Positions 16,401 to 25,864 of a DNA stretch of 46,291 nucleotides are shown piece after piece. The notes under the pieces were generated by a model. That model saw nothing but the letters and a program-made list of their open reading frames with translations. It was not told the origin of the DNA and did no database searches. Made by a program: the position numbers and the translations under genes. The first letter of the stretch is position 1, and each line of letters begins with the position of its first letter. The DNA is from Halieaceae bacterium. GTDB lineage: Bacteria > Pseudomonadota > Gammaproteobacteria > Pseudomonadales > Halieaceae. The stretch is from positions 1 to 46,291 of the forward strand of contig JASJBK010000001.1 in assembly GCA_030066555.1 (NCBI GenBank), written 5' to 3'.

Positions 16401-17322
16401 CATACTCGATCACAGCCAGTCCGTCGCCGGTGTAATGGAGAACGCCCGCCTGGTATCCGAGCAGGCCAAGCAGGACGGTGGCAACCGGGTTGTCCACTTC
16501 AATGAGGACAAGGCCCGCGCCGATGCCTACAAGTCCGAAGAAGCAGCTGCGATCAAGCAGATCGAACACACCCTCGATACCAAGAACTTTGTGCTGCAGG
16601 CCCAACCCATCGCTCGCACCGCAATGGTGGACGGCCAGTTTGATATCGCACACTACGAAATCCTCATGGCCATTGCCGACGAATCCGGCAAGCTCAGCTC
16701 GCCCCAGGACTTCATCAAGAGCGCGGAACAGTTTGGCTACATGACACAGGTGGACCAGTGGGTGGTGCGCCAGGTGTTCAGCTGGATCAGCCAGATGATG
16801 GACGAGGAAAAGGATGTGCCCAATCTTGCCATCAACCTGTCCGGTAACAGCGTCACTGACAACAGCTTCATGGACTTCCTGTTCGAGGCGATCTCAGAGT
16901 ACGGGGTAGGCACCAGCAAAATCTGCTTCGAGATCACCGAAACCGGCACCATCGACAACATGGTAAAGGCCACCGATTTCGTCAACCAGTTCAAGAACAT
17001 CGGCTGCAAGTTCTCCATCGATGACTTCGGTACCGGTCTCGCCTCCCATTCCTACCTGCGCGACCTGCCGGTGGACTACGTGAAGATCGACGGCACCTTC
17101 ATCAAGAGCATCCACAAGAATTCCAAGGACTTCGCCATGGCCAAGTCCATCAATGACCTGTCCCACTTCCTGGGCATGGAAACCATCGCCGAATTTGCCG
17201 AGAACGAGGAGATCATCGACAAGCTGCGGGAAATGGGCTGCGACTACATTCAGGGCTGGGGTGTCGGTCGCCCCACCCCCCTCACCAGCCTGACCGACAA
17301 GCTGGAGATGGTTGAAAAGTAG
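13402..17322 (+). CDS. DUF1631-GGDEF-EAL protein, probable c-di-GMP phosphodiesterase
   Basis: This very large cytoplasmic protein has 1306 residues. About residues 1-870 are a DUF1631 region, with a proline/alanine-rich linker near 345-400 and a C-terminal PilZ-like stretch (GTWLTYRDPQGAKRRMQL). A GGDEF domain follows at about 875-1040, but its active-site motif reads EGDRF instead of GGDEF, so cyclase activity is doubtful. The EAL domain (about 1050-1300) has EIL in place of EAL but keeps the Glu and other catalytic elements: NLSGNSV, FEITETG, SIDDFGTGLAS, VKIDGTFIK and GCDYIQGWGVG. It is therefore a likely phosphodiesterase or c-di-GMP sensor. AAGG precedes the ATG. The LuxR-type gene follows after three bases. 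Confidence 0.92.
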   Translation: MSQAEVLPESHPAELHLEGGASYAGEVSKLLEFGLLLSQAHRVGNQQGDDKLAVPVGARALLKINDAYDDDGSRLEIPVSISSGSGTDIKLEYRSHDSEFAARIRRLLLPDEARSLADSRAHLQDFRERALRQLDRLIDTFILDAADRMMDLASQSGNRERQDDLYEAMNILRRSHRDMLGSFGSQISAFFDEPLLPERQQDGSIDEVAFDELDLVDIQVFEDSLTIDRIVSSAQSKLGLPMEALTIRYADMCDIEPLDTRLPVHVAQLAAAFREVVVDGGISTSVMSDLYKFFDSGLVTNLDSYYKSLNTFLRDRGVKPEIDEDLEKHGSLFERIRKQRAKPVPKPKPPPAPAPDLPVEDEAAELLAAAQEAGLAPADNKGLAAPPPAPKGAASRHFDTPTLYRSVIDALNFRRAAPVESGGTLAGTAGTGTGSGGPPATSNALANVLSELQSNAEARSELREQRSVRQYLADRQGSIAGLEGTDGFEQDSVNQLDLVDNLFSDISVEIDVEPDLRPIVGDLQIPLAKLALLEPQFFADKAHPARGVIDKVTQLANSSNYPNRALETKVSAIIDNIVQNYQTNSEVFASALTELDSLSEQQKKALERNVERVVKTQDGQEKLRKAEKAVDKVLRTRLRAPQAPKPLVELVDKGWRDLLKLTFVKQGPNSRAWKDYVKTLDLLSLWLMQKKQGEAEDEQVQVERALEAEPLLDMVSQQISEALPTHMEHEPVLENLREVLAGRAELEYTTVEPPSEADERDPEKIREKVETLPRLRRWIKRVEDLERGTWLTYRDPQGAKRRMQLAWISEDGDRFIFVNERGQKVADVSGVELARQLSKGVKPPTPSEELPLVDQSMYKTLEHVQRSLSFDKNHDSLTSLINRDSFLEQLEKALQHAKSKHASHALLYIDIDKFGLVNDVYDQATGDQILIEFGKLLAQQHDRKVLSARLEGDRFTVLLLDRTMEQAIAHAEGIRGDIEVSPVQVNNDKISFTVSVGVAAILDHSQSVAGVMENARLVSEQAKQDGGNRVVHFNEDKARADAYKSEEAAAIKQIEHTLDTKNFVLQAQPIARTAMVDGQFDIAHYEILMAIADESGKLSSPQDFIKSAEQFGYMTQVDQWVVRQVFSWISQMMDEEKDVPNLAINLSGNSVTDNSFMDFLFEAISEYGVGTSKICFEITETGTIDNMVKATDFVNQFKNIGCKFSIDDFGTGLASHSYLRDLPVDYVKIDGTFIKSIHKNSKDFAMAKSINDLSHFLGMETIAEFAENEEIIDKLREMGCDYIQGWGVGRPTPLTSLTDKLEMVEK

Positions 17323-17325
17323 GTC

Positions 17326-18519
17326 ATGGGCCCCTCGCCCCCCGCAAACTCATCGGAGCTCTCATTCGAAGAGCTGGTAGAGCTGGTTTACGAGGGTCCG
17401 CTGCAGGACAAGCCCTGGCGCAGTTTCCTGCCGGCGCTGCGACGCGCCATGGACGCCCAGGTGGTGTCACTGGTGCTCAGACCCCCCGCCGCCGGCGATC
17501 GCGGCGTAATCCTCAATTGCCAGCGCAGCGACAGCGGCGAAGACGACCTCGCCGACCCCAGCGACTGGGAGGCAATGACCTACCAGGAACAGTTTTTTGC
17601 CATCGACCCCTTCGTCAACCTGCCCCCCGGCAAGGTGGTGACCCAGCAGGAGCTGATCCCCGATAAGGAGCTGCTGGCCTCGGACTACTACCTGAACTAC
17701 CTGAAACCTATCGGGCTGTTCCACATCCTCGGTGTCGACACCGTCGAACCGGACGGCATGCAGGCCCGTCTGCGAATAGCCCGCCGCCCCGATGAGCCGG
17801 CCTTCGGTGCCGCCCACAAGCAGTTCTGCGAACAGTTGCTGCCGCACCTCAAGCGCGCCATCCAGATTCACGCCCGGCTCAGTCGCATCGAATCCGAACG
17901 CGACCTGTACGCCGATGCAGTGGATCAACTGGCGGTGGCCACCCTGGTGCTGGACGAGCGCGGCCGGGTGCTGAACACCAACACGGTGGCCGGCGCCCTG
18001 CTCGAGGAAGATGACGGCATGAGCGTGGTGGAACAGAGGCTACACCTGCAGGATCGCGCCGCCGACAACCAGCTCCAGGCCATGGTGGAAGCCGCGGTGG
18101 CTGCCCAGCGGGCCGGCACCGCCGGCATGGTTCGCGCCCTGCGGGTGCCGCGCCCCAGCGGTTTGAAGGATTACGGCCTGGTGCTGCGCCCGGTACCGCT
18201 GGCCGAATGGGCCGAGGGCCAGTCCAGCCCCAGCGTGGCAGTCTTCATCAGCGATCCGGCGCGGGGCGAAGGCGCGGGGTTCGAGCCCAGCGAGGTCACG
18301 CGGCAACTGCTGCAAGAGCTGTTCCAGCTGACCCCCGCCGAGGCCTCGCTGGCCTTGCGACTGGCCCAGGGACTGAGCCTCGCCGAGGTGTCCGAGCAGC
18401 AGAACGTTTCCCAACACACGGCCCGGGCCCAGCTCAAGTCGATCTTTGCCAAGACCGGGGTCGCACGCCAGGCCGAGCTGGTGCGGCTGGTGCTGAAGAG
18501 CGTCGCCAGCCTCGCCTGA
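17326..18519 (+). CDS. LuxR-type helix-turn-helix transcriptional regulator
   Basis: The C-terminal 65 residues form a LuxR/GerE DNA-binding domain: LTPAEASLALRLAQGLSLAE, then VSEQQNVSQHTARAQLKSIF, with the usual T-P-x-E start and the recognition helix SQHTARAQLKSIFAKTG. The first 330 residues contain a possible sensory region (about 25-170) and a PAS-like stretch near 195-300 (LVLDERGRVLNTNTVAGALL). No receiver domain or clear autoinducer-binding motif is seen. The gene starts three bases after the DUF1631-GGDEF-EAL stop, so the two are probably translated from one message and may work in one signalling path. The signal and targets are unknown. Confidence 0.88.
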   Translation: MGPSPPANSSELSFEELVELVYEGPLQDKPWRSFLPALRRAMDAQVVSLVLRPPAAGDRGVILNCQRSDSGEDDLADPSDWEAMTYQEQFFAIDPFVNLPPGKVVTQQELIPDKELLASDYYLNYLKPIGLFHILGVDTVEPDGMQARLRIARRPDEPAFGAAHKQFCEQLLPHLKRAIQIHARLSRIESERDLYADAVDQLAVATLVLDERGRVLNTNTVAGALLEEDDGMSVVEQRLHLQDRAADNQLQAMVEAAVAAQRAGTAGMVRALRVPRPSGLKDYGLVLRPVPLAEWAEGQSSPSVAVFISDPARGEGAGFEPSEVTRQLLQELFQLTPAEASLALRLAQGLSLAEVSEQQNVSQHTARAQLKSIFAKTGVARQAELVRLVLKSVASLA

Positions 18520-18552
18520 GCCCACGCGCGGGCCCGGCGCCCCGCTAAAGAG

Positions 18553-19452
18553 TTATTCCGGTGCCTTGAACTCGTGGCCCCACAGGCTGGGGCGGGTTGA
18601 AATGGTGGGCGTGTAACCCTCCCAGTCCATTTGCAGGCCGTCACAGCCGTATTCGAGGGCGAAGCCGCCCGGAGTCGCCATATAGAACGACAGCATCCGG
18701 TCGTTGGTATGGCGCCCCAGCGTAGACGTTACCGGGATATCCCGCGCCAGTACCCGGTCGAGGCAGTACCCCACCTCGTCAATGGTCGGCACTTCCACCA
18801 TCAGATGCACGCAACCGGAAGGCATTTCCGCCTGGTACAGCGCCAGGCTGTGGTGGCGCGGATTCTGCACGTGCATGAAGTTCAGGCCCTGGCCCGGGTC
18901 GGCGGGGTCCTCGCTGAAATGGAAATGCATGTAATCGGTGTCGCCGAAGCCCAGCACGTCACGGTAGAAGGCATGGGTTTCGACCAGGTTGGGCGCCGGC
19001 AGCACCGCGTGCCCGAACCCCATGTCACCGTTGAAGCCGGTCTCGAATCCCGCCACCCCGGCCGGGGAAACGAACTTGTCGTATTCGAGCGCGCCACCGT
19101 GATAAAGCTCCAGGGTATTCCCCGCGGGATCAGCCAGACGCACCAGGGCCTGCACCTGCCGCTCTGCACATTCATCATCGCTGCCGTGGCTGTAGCTGAC
19201 ACCGGCGGCATCGAGCTCGGCGCAGGCGGCGATGAAATCCTCGGACGATGCCAGTTCCCAGCCGCACAATTGCAGGCGATCGGCGTCACCGGGAATGATC
19301 GCAAACCGGAACGGCCGCGCGTCCATCTTCAGGTAGACATGGCCGTCGGGGGCGCTGGCCAGCATCATTCCCAGCACCTCGGTGCCGAAACTGGCCCACC
19401 GGGCGGGCTCAGTGGATTCAATGCGCACATAACCGAGGCTGCGAACGTTCAT
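18553..19452 (-). CDS. Type I extradiol dioxygenase, HsaC/BphC-like
   Basis: This is a two-module vicinal-oxygen-chelate enzyme of 299 residues that cleaves a catecholic ring next to its hydroxyls using Fe(II). The metal ligands can be assigned to His148 (GFGHAVL), the His pair 200/201 (PRHHSLALY) and Glu267 (FALEYG); the active-site His248 (LGRHTND) and Tyr257 are also present. The N-terminal NVRSLGYVRIEST and the C-terminal SLWGHEF closely resemble HsaC, the 3,4-DHSA dioxygenase of steroid breakdown. I moved the start from 19563 to ATG 19452, which has AGGAG six bases upstream. HsaA- and HsaD-like genes lie 18 kb away. The substrate remains inferred. Confidence 0.88.
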   Translation of the reverse strand: MNVRSLGYVRIESTEPARWASFGTEVLGMMLASAPDGHVYLKMDARPFRFAIIPGDADRLQLCGWELASSEDFIAACAELDAAGVSYSHGSDDECAERQVQALVRLADPAGNTLELYHGGALEYDKFVSPAGVAGFETGFNGDMGFGHAVLPAPNLVETHAFYRDVLGFGDTDYMHFHFSEDPADPGQGLNFMHVQNPRHHSLALYQAEMPSGCVHLMVEVPTIDEVGYCLDRVLARDIPVTSTLGRHTNDRMLSFYMATPGGFALEYGCDGLQMDWEGYTPTISTRPSLWGHEFKAPE

Positions 19453-19574
19453 AGGCTCTCCTGTGTTTCGTTCATTCTGGCGACTGGTCTCGCAGCCGGT
19501 CAACCGAATGTGGCAGCGGCGAGCGCCCGGTTCAGGCCTGTAAACCAACCCGCGAAGCCCCAAATTCAGCGCTA

Positions 19575-19616
19575 TTGACCTGCATCAAGCCCCGCAGGAG
19601 GCGGCGTTGCTATGCT
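19575..19616 (+). promoter_or_regulatory. ANR/FNR box and -10 element of hemN
   Basis: TTGACCTGCATCAA (19575-19588) matches the FNR/ANR consensus TTGAY-N4-ATCAA. TATGCT (19611-19616) is placed so that the box would be centred at about -41.5, the class II activator position. Activation of hemN by ANR under low oxygen is expected, and the anr gene is immediately downstream of hemN. Confidence 0.85.
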
Positions 19617-19638
19617 CTCCGCAGGAGGCTGAGACTGG

Positions 19639-21036
19639 ATGGACAAGTTGGTGACGAACGCGGGGCAGGATATGGCGCTGATTGAGAAATATGCGCGCAG
19701 TGGTCCCCGTTACACCTCCTACCCGACCGCCCCGCAGTTCGGCGAGAGCTTCCCCGTGGACGACTACCTGCGCGACGCTCGCAGCCACCAGTTGGGCTCG
19801 CTGTCGCTGTATGTGCACATCCCCTTCTGCCAGGACATCTGCTACTACTGCGCCTGCAACAAGATCGTGACCCGTGAGCCGGGCACTGCGCAGCGCTACC
19901 TGGCCTCCCTGCGCCGCGAAATCGCCATGCAGGCGGAAATCCACGGCAAACGCCGACCCGTGCGCCAGATGCACTGGGGTGGCGGTTCGCCGACCTACCT
20001 GGATAACGCCGAGGTCACCGAGCTGATGCACGACCTCGCCAGCCACTTCACGCTGATGGACAGCGGCGTGCGCGAGTACTCCATGGAACTCGACCCACGC
20101 ACCACCGCCGCCGGCGCCATCCCACTGATGAAAGGGCTGGGCTTTAACCGGGTCAGCCTGGGGATCCAGGATTTCGACCCGCTGGTACAGAAGTCCATCA
20201 ACCGGGTCCAGCCCTTCAAGATGGTGCGCAAGCTGGTCGACGAAATCCGCCACTTCGATTTCCGCTCGCTGAGTTTCGATTTGATCTACGGCCTGCCGCA
20301 CCAGGACAGCCTGACCATGGAATCGACGCTGCAGAAAGTAATCGAGCTGCGGCCGGACCGGATCGCCTGTTTCAACTACGCGCACCTGCCGGATCGCTTC
20401 AAGTCCCAGCGTGCGATTGACCGACTGACCTTGCCAAGCCCTTCCGATAAGCTGGCATTGCAGTGGCAGATTGCCGACACCCTGCAGGCCGCAGGTTATG
20501 TCCATATCGGTCTCGACCACTATGTGCTGCCCGATGACGACCTGGCGCAGGCCCAGCGCGATGGCAAGCTGCAGCGCAACTTCCAGGGCTATTCACTGTT
20601 GCTGGCGGACGACCTGGTCGGCATGGGTGTGTCTTCCATCAGCCAGGTGGGCGACTACTACGTGCAGAATGCCCGCGGCCTGGACGACTACTACTCAGAT
20701 GTGGATGCGGGCAAGCTGCCCATTCATCGTGGCTACCGCACCAGCTCGGAAGACCGCCTGCGGCGCCACGTGATCATGTCACTGATCTGCAATCTGTCAC
20801 TGGATCTCGATAGCTGTGAATTGCCTGGCGACGCCAGTTTCTGGCAGCACTTCGAGCAGGAAATCGCCGCGCTGGAGGACATGCAGGCGGATGGGCTGCT
20901 GGCCCTGGAAAATGACCGCATCAGTATCACCGAGCAGGGAAGGCCCTTCCTGCGCAACGTTTGTATGGTATTTGACCAATATCTGAATCCACCGGAATCA
21001 GCGGCTAACTCGCCGCGCTATTCCGCAGTGATCTGA
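19639..21036 (+). CDS. hemN: Oxygen-independent coproporphyrinogen III dehydrogenase HemN
   Basis: This radical-SAM enzyme converts coproporphyrinogen III to protoporphyrinogen IX without oxygen, for haem synthesis at low oxygen. It has 465 residues. RYTSYPTAPQF is near residue 25, the cluster motif HIPFCQDICYYCACNK is near residue 60, and MHWGGGSPTYL is near residue 112. These are all typical of true HemN, including the extra cysteine after CxxxCxxC that distinguishes it from HemW-type proteins. AGGAGG lies ten bases before the ATG. It stands between an ANR box and the anr gene, and should supply haem for the cbb3 oxidase encoded downstream. Confidence 0.95.
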   Translation: MDKLVTNAGQDMALIEKYARSGPRYTSYPTAPQFGESFPVDDYLRDARSHQLGSLSLYVHIPFCQDICYYCACNKIVTREPGTAQRYLASLRREIAMQAEIHGKRRPVRQMHWGGGSPTYLDNAEVTELMHDLASHFTLMDSGVREYSMELDPRTTAAGAIPLMKGLGFNRVSLGIQDFDPLVQKSINRVQPFKMVRKLVDEIRHFDFRSLSFDLIYGLPHQDSLTMESTLQKVIELRPDRIACFNYAHLPDRFKSQRAIDRLTLPSPSDKLALQWQIADTLQAAGYVHIGLDHYVLPDDDLAQAQRDGKLQRNFQGYSLLLADDLVGMGVSSISQVGDYYVQNARGLDDYYSDVDAGKLPIHRGYRTSSEDRLRRHVIMSLICNLSLDLDSCELPGDASFWQHFEQEIAALEDMQADGLLALENDRISITEQGRPFLRNVCMVFDQYLNPPESAANSPRYSAVI

Positions 21037-21072
21037 CGGTCTATACTAATGAAAAAAATTCCGGGGGGGCTT

Positions 21073-21846
21073 ATGAACATTCCAGCAAAAACTGTGGGTG
21101 AATCGGCTGTTACGCGCAAATGCACCCACGATTACCGGGTGAGCTGCGGCAACTGCCGGCTCAATACTCTCTGTCTTCCACTTGCTCTGGATTCCGCTGA
21201 CGTGGAGCGACTGGACAACATCATCCAGCGCGGCAAACCACTACAGAAAGGCGAGCACCTGTACCAGGAAGGTGTGGCCTTTACCGCCGTCTACGCAGTC
21301 CGCTCGGGGGCGATCAAGGCCTACCGGGTGACTGACGACGGGCGCGAACAGGTTACCGGCTTCTACTTCCCCGGCGAGATCCTCGGCATGGACGGCATCA
21401 GCAAGAATGCCCACGCCTGCTCGGCCCGGGCCCTGGAGACTGCGGCGGTTTGCGAAATACCGTTCAGTCACCTGCAGGAGTTGAGCACCCAGATGCCCGA
21501 CCTGCAGCGCCACTTCTTCCAGTTGATGAGCCGCGAGATCACCGAGGATCAGCAGCTGATTACCCTGCTCAGCAAGAACACCGCGGAGGAACGCATCGCT
21601 GCGCTGATGCTCAGCATCTCGTCGCGCAATGCCCGCCGCAAGCTGAGTGCCACCCAGTTCCGCCTGCCGATGTCGCGCATCGATATCGGCAACTACCTTG
21701 GCCTTACGGTGGAGACCGTGAGTCGGGTTTTCAGTCGCTTGCAGAAACTCGAAATCCTCGAGGTCAGCAACAAGGAAATCAAGATACTCGACCTGGACGC
21801 GCTCAAGGAGATAGCCAACGTCCACGTATGCGAGGACGACGAATAG
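21073..21846 (+). CDS. anr: FNR/ANR-family oxygen-sensing transcriptional regulator
   Basis: This is a CRP-fold regulator with an oxygen-labile [4Fe-4S] cluster. The three N-terminal ligands are Cys25, Cys28 and Cys34 (SCGNCRLNTLC) and the fourth is Cys127 (AVCEIPF), with FNR spacing. The DNA-binding helix IGNYLGLTVETVSRVFSRL carries the E..SR residues that read TTGAT half-sites, and two matching boxes occur in this window (hemN, ompW). I use ATG 21073 (257 residues) rather than 21049, because it aligns with the FNR start and a G-rich ribosome site precedes it. It is co-directional with hemN and the cco genes. Confidence 0.94.
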   Translation: MNIPAKTVGESAVTRKCTHDYRVSCGNCRLNTLCLPLALDSADVERLDNIIQRGKPLQKGEHLYQEGVAFTAVYAVRSGAIKAYRVTDDGREQVTGFYFPGEILGMDGISKNAHACSARALETAAVCEIPFSHLQELSTQMPDLQRHFFQLMSREITEDQQLITLLSKNTAEERIAALMLSISSRNARRKLSATQFRLPMSRIDIGNYLGLTVETVSRVFSRLQKLEILEVSNKEIKILDLDALKEIANVHVCEDDE

Positions 21847-21908
21847 CGTCAGACTCCCGGGGTTCCGGGACCTAGAGAAAAGCAGCCCGGGTTCGAACTG
21901 CCCGGTTG

Positions 21909-21937
21909 TATAAATGAAGGCGGTGACCAACACCGCC
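21909..21937 (+). promoter_or_regulatory. Possible -10 element and leader hairpin before the Yip1-like gene
   Basis: TATAAA (21909-21914) is a plausible -10 box without a convincing -35. A hairpin with arms ggcggtg (21919-21925) and caccgcc (21931-21937) follows, about 25 bases before the ATG. No FNR box was found in this 116-base spacer. Confidence 0.35.
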
Positions 21938-21962
21938 CGGTCAAACAACGAGGGGTGAATCG

Positions 21963-22565
21963 ATGTTCAATCATGCATTGGGCCTGATGGTGCAGCCGAG
22001 TGTGGCATGGCAAAAGGTGGCGGACCTGCCGGCGCCCACCATGCGAACCATGGTGCTGTTTCCTGCCATCATGGCCCTGCTGCCTTCCGTCGCCTGGTAC
22101 TTCGGCACCACCAACGTGGGCTGGACCGTCGGCGAAGGGGGCGCCATCCGCCTGACCGCGGACAGCGCCCTGGTACTGATCATCCTGTTCTATTGCGCCA
22201 TGGTCGGCTCGATCGCTGTGATCGGCTACTTCATCCACTGGATGTCCAAGACCTACGGCGCCGATTCGAGCCTCGCCAAGGGTATTGTCATTGCGGGCTT
22301 TACGGCCACGCCGCTGTTCATCTTCGGGGCGGTTGGTTTCTATCCGGTACTCTGGCTCGATATGCTTATTGGAGTGGTCGCCGTCTGCTGGTCGGTCTAC
22401 CTGATGTACCTGGGGATTCCGATCGTGATGCGCATTCCCGAAGAACGCGGCTTCCTGTTCTCGAGTGCCGTTCTAGCAATTTGCCTGGTGATCCTGGTCT
22501 GCATTCTTGTGGGCTCAGTGATCCTGTGGGACTTCGGGGCCGGGCCCGCGTTTACCGACGCATAA
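21963..22565 (+). CDS. Yip1-domain integral membrane protein
   Basis: This protein has 200 residues and about five hydrophobic segments, for example FPAIMALLPSVAWYF, LVLIILFYCAMVGSIAVIGY, LIGVVAVCWSVYLMYL and AVLAICLVILVCILVGSVIL. The opening LGLMVQPSVAWQKVAD matches the start of bacterial Yip1/DUF1282 proteins, whose biochemical role is unknown. The placement between anr and ccoN, in the same direction, is unusual. It lies 35 bases before ccoN and is probably co-transcribed, so a role in respiration or membrane adaptation at low oxygen is possible but unproven. Confidence 0.8.
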   Translation: MFNHALGLMVQPSVAWQKVADLPAPTMRTMVLFPAIMALLPSVAWYFGTTNVGWTVGEGGAIRLTADSALVLIILFYCAMVGSIAVIGYFIHWMSKTYGADSSLAKGIVIAGFTATPLFIFGAVGFYPVLWLDMLIGVVAVCWSVYLMYLGIPIVMRIPEERGFLFSSAVLAICLVILVCILVGSVILWDFGAGPAFTDA

Positions 22566-22600
22566 GCCGCCACCGACACCAGATTTTCAAGGATTTGTAG

Positions 22601-24115
<1,515 letters not shown>

Positions 24116-24125
24116 GGAGCAGTCA

Positions 24126-24734
24126 ATGAAACACGAGGTAGTTGAAAAGAACATTGGCCTGATGATGATTCTCATCGTTGTCGCCATCAGCTTTGGTGCA
24201 CTGGTCGAACTGGTACCCCTGGTCTTCGGCAAGGAAGTACGCGAGCCGATCGAGGGACTCAAGCCCCTGAGCGCCCTGGAGCTGGAGGGCCGCGACATCT
24301 ATGTACGTGAGGGCTGCAACGTCTGCCACTCGCAGATGATTCGCCCGCTGCGTGCCGAGACCGAGCGCTACGGCCACTTCTCGGTCGCCGGAGAGTTCGT
24401 TTACGACCACCCATTCCTGTGGGGCTCCAAACGCACCGGCCCGGACCTGGCCCGGGTGGGCGGCCGCTACAGCGACGATTGGCACCGCGCCCACCTCTAC
24501 AACCCGCGCGACCTGGTGCCGCAATCCAACATGCCGGCATTCCCCTGGCTGTTTGACCGCGATATCAACGGCGACAAGACCGGCGGCAAGATGGCTGCCC
24601 TGCGCGCGGTCGGCGTGCCTTACACGGATGCCGACATTGAAGGCGCCGCGGCCGCGGTCGCCGGCAAGAAAGAAATCGACGCTATGGTCGCCTACCTGCA
24701 GCAATTGGGCACGCTTATTCAGAGGAGACGCTGA
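24126..24734 (+). CDS. ccoO: cbb3-type oxidase mono-haem subunit II (CcoO)
   Basis: This membrane-anchored monohaem cytochrome c passes electrons within the cbb3 oxidase. It has 202 residues: an N-terminal membrane helix ([20 protein letters not shown]), the haem site [11 protein letters not shown] near residue 63, and the distal Met in [10 protein letters not shown]. The track start at 24057 runs into ccoN; ATG 24126 has GAGGAG upstream and gives the normal MKHEVVEKN start. The haem motif is CNVCH where many relatives have CYNCH, a harmless variant. Confidence 0.95.
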   Translation: MKHEVVEKNIGLMMILIVVAISFGALVELVPLVFGKEVREPIEGLKPLSALELEGRDIYVREGCNVCHSQMIRPLRAETERYGHFSVAGEFVYDHPFLWGSKRTGPDLARVGGRYSDDWHRAHLYNPRDLVPQSNMPAFPWLFDRDINGDKTGGKMAALRAVGVPYTDADIEGAAAAVAGKKEIDAMVAYLQQLGTLIQRRR

Positions 24735-24736
24735 GC

Positions 24737-24955
24737 GTGGATATCAACACCGTGCGCGGCCTGACGACGCTGCTGCTGCTGATCGCCTTTATCGGCCTGG
24801 TCATCGTTGTGTACAGCCGCAGCAACAAGTCGCGCTTTGACGAAGCGGCCAACCTGCCGTTCGCCGACGAGGAAGCCCACCGCCAGACCATGGCACAAAC
24901 CTTGGCAGAGCGTGAGACCGGCGCCGACACGGCGCATAAGGAGAAGCAAGCATGA
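24737..24955 (+). CDS. ccoQ: cbb3-type oxidase small subunit CcoQ
   Basis: This single-span membrane peptide of 72 residues stabilises the cbb3 complex. The helix LTTLLLLIAFIGLVIVVYS is followed by SRSNKSRFDEAANLPFADEE, the usual CcoQ/FixQ motif (FDEAANLPF). The start is GTG with GAGGAG upstream. Its stop overlaps the ccoP start (ATGA), showing translational coupling. Confidence 0.93.
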   Translation: MDINTVRGLTTLLLLIAFIGLVIVVYSRSNKSRFDEAANLPFADEEAHRQTMAQTLAERETGADTAHKEKQA

Positions 24956-25830
24956 GCAGTTTCTGGAGTGCCTGGGTCATCATCCTGACCGTTGTCACCT
25001 TCATCGGGACATTCTGGGTACTGTTTGCCAATCGCACCCGGGCACCCGCAGACCCGGAACAGACCACCGGCCACGCGGCTGACGGTATTGAGGAATACGA
25101 CAACCCGCTGCCCTACTGGTGGTTCCTGATGTTCATGATCACCCTGGTGTTCGGTGTCGGCTACCTTATCGTCTACCCGGGCCTCGGCAACTTCCCGGGT
25201 ATGCTGGGCTGGACCCAGGTGCAGCAATGGGAGACTGAGGTGGCACGCGCGGAGGAGCGTTTCAGCGCAGTGCGCTATCGCTACCTGGCGATGCCGGTGG
25301 AAGAAGTGATCCAGCACCCCGAAGCACTGCGCATGGGCCAGCGCCTGTACGGCGTCAACTGCTCGGTGTGCCACGGTGCCGACGCCTACGGCGCCTACGG
25401 CTTCCCCAACCTGGCTGACGGCGACTGGATCTGGGGCGGCACTCCAGACGCGATCAAGCACACGCTGGTACACGGTCGCCAGGCGGCCATGCCCTCCTGG
25501 GAGGCGGCCCTCGGTGACGAGGGTGTTCGCAACGTGACCGCCTATGTCATGCAACTCAGCGACCGCGACGTCGATGACAGCATGGCGGCTGCCGGCAAGA
25601 CCCAGTACGACATGCTTTGCGTGGCCTGCCACGGCGCCGAGGGCCTGGGTAACCCGGTACTGGGCGCACCGAACCTGACCAATGGCATCTGGCTCTACGG
25701 CGGTTCCGAAAGCGAGATCCAGCACACCCTGCGCGTTGGCCGCAACGGCGTGATGCCCGCCTTTGGCGAGCAGCTCAGCGAGGACAAGATTCACCTGATC
25801 ACTGCCTACGTCTATAGCCTGAGCCAGTAG
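24952..25830 (+). CDS. ccoP: cbb3-type oxidase di-haem subunit III (CcoP)
   Basis: This membrane-anchored dihaem cytochrome c receives electrons for the oxidase. It has 292 residues, two N-terminal membrane segments (WVIILTVVTFIGTFWVLFA and WWFLMFMITLVFGVGYLIV) joined by the typical GIEEYDNPLPYWW loop, and two haem sites, CSVCHGADAYG and CVACHGAEGLG. It ends 34 bases before ccoG. The gene order ccoNOQP is complete. Confidence 0.95.
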   Translation: MSSFWSAWVIILTVVTFIGTFWVLFANRTRAPADPEQTTGHAADGIEEYDNPLPYWWFLMFMITLVFGVGYLIVYPGLGNFPGMLGWTQVQQWETEVARAEERFSAVRYRYLAMPVEEVIQHPEALRMGQRLYGVNCSVCHGADAYGAYGFPNLADGDWIWGGTPDAIKHTLVHGRQAAMPSWEAALGDEGVRNVTAYVMQLSDRDVDDSMAAAGKTQYDMLCVACHGAEGLGNPVLGAPNLTNGIWLYGGSESEIQHTLRVGRNGVMPAFGEQLSEDKIHLITAYVYSLSQ

Positions 25831-25864
25831 ATGTAAGCAGCAGTTGCGAACAAAGCGGTAATCC

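Noticed and set aside
18520-18552. Bidirectional terminator between the LuxR-type gene and the dioxygenase
   Set aside because: GC-rich arms (gcggg/cccgc) exist but no T-run follows on either strand.
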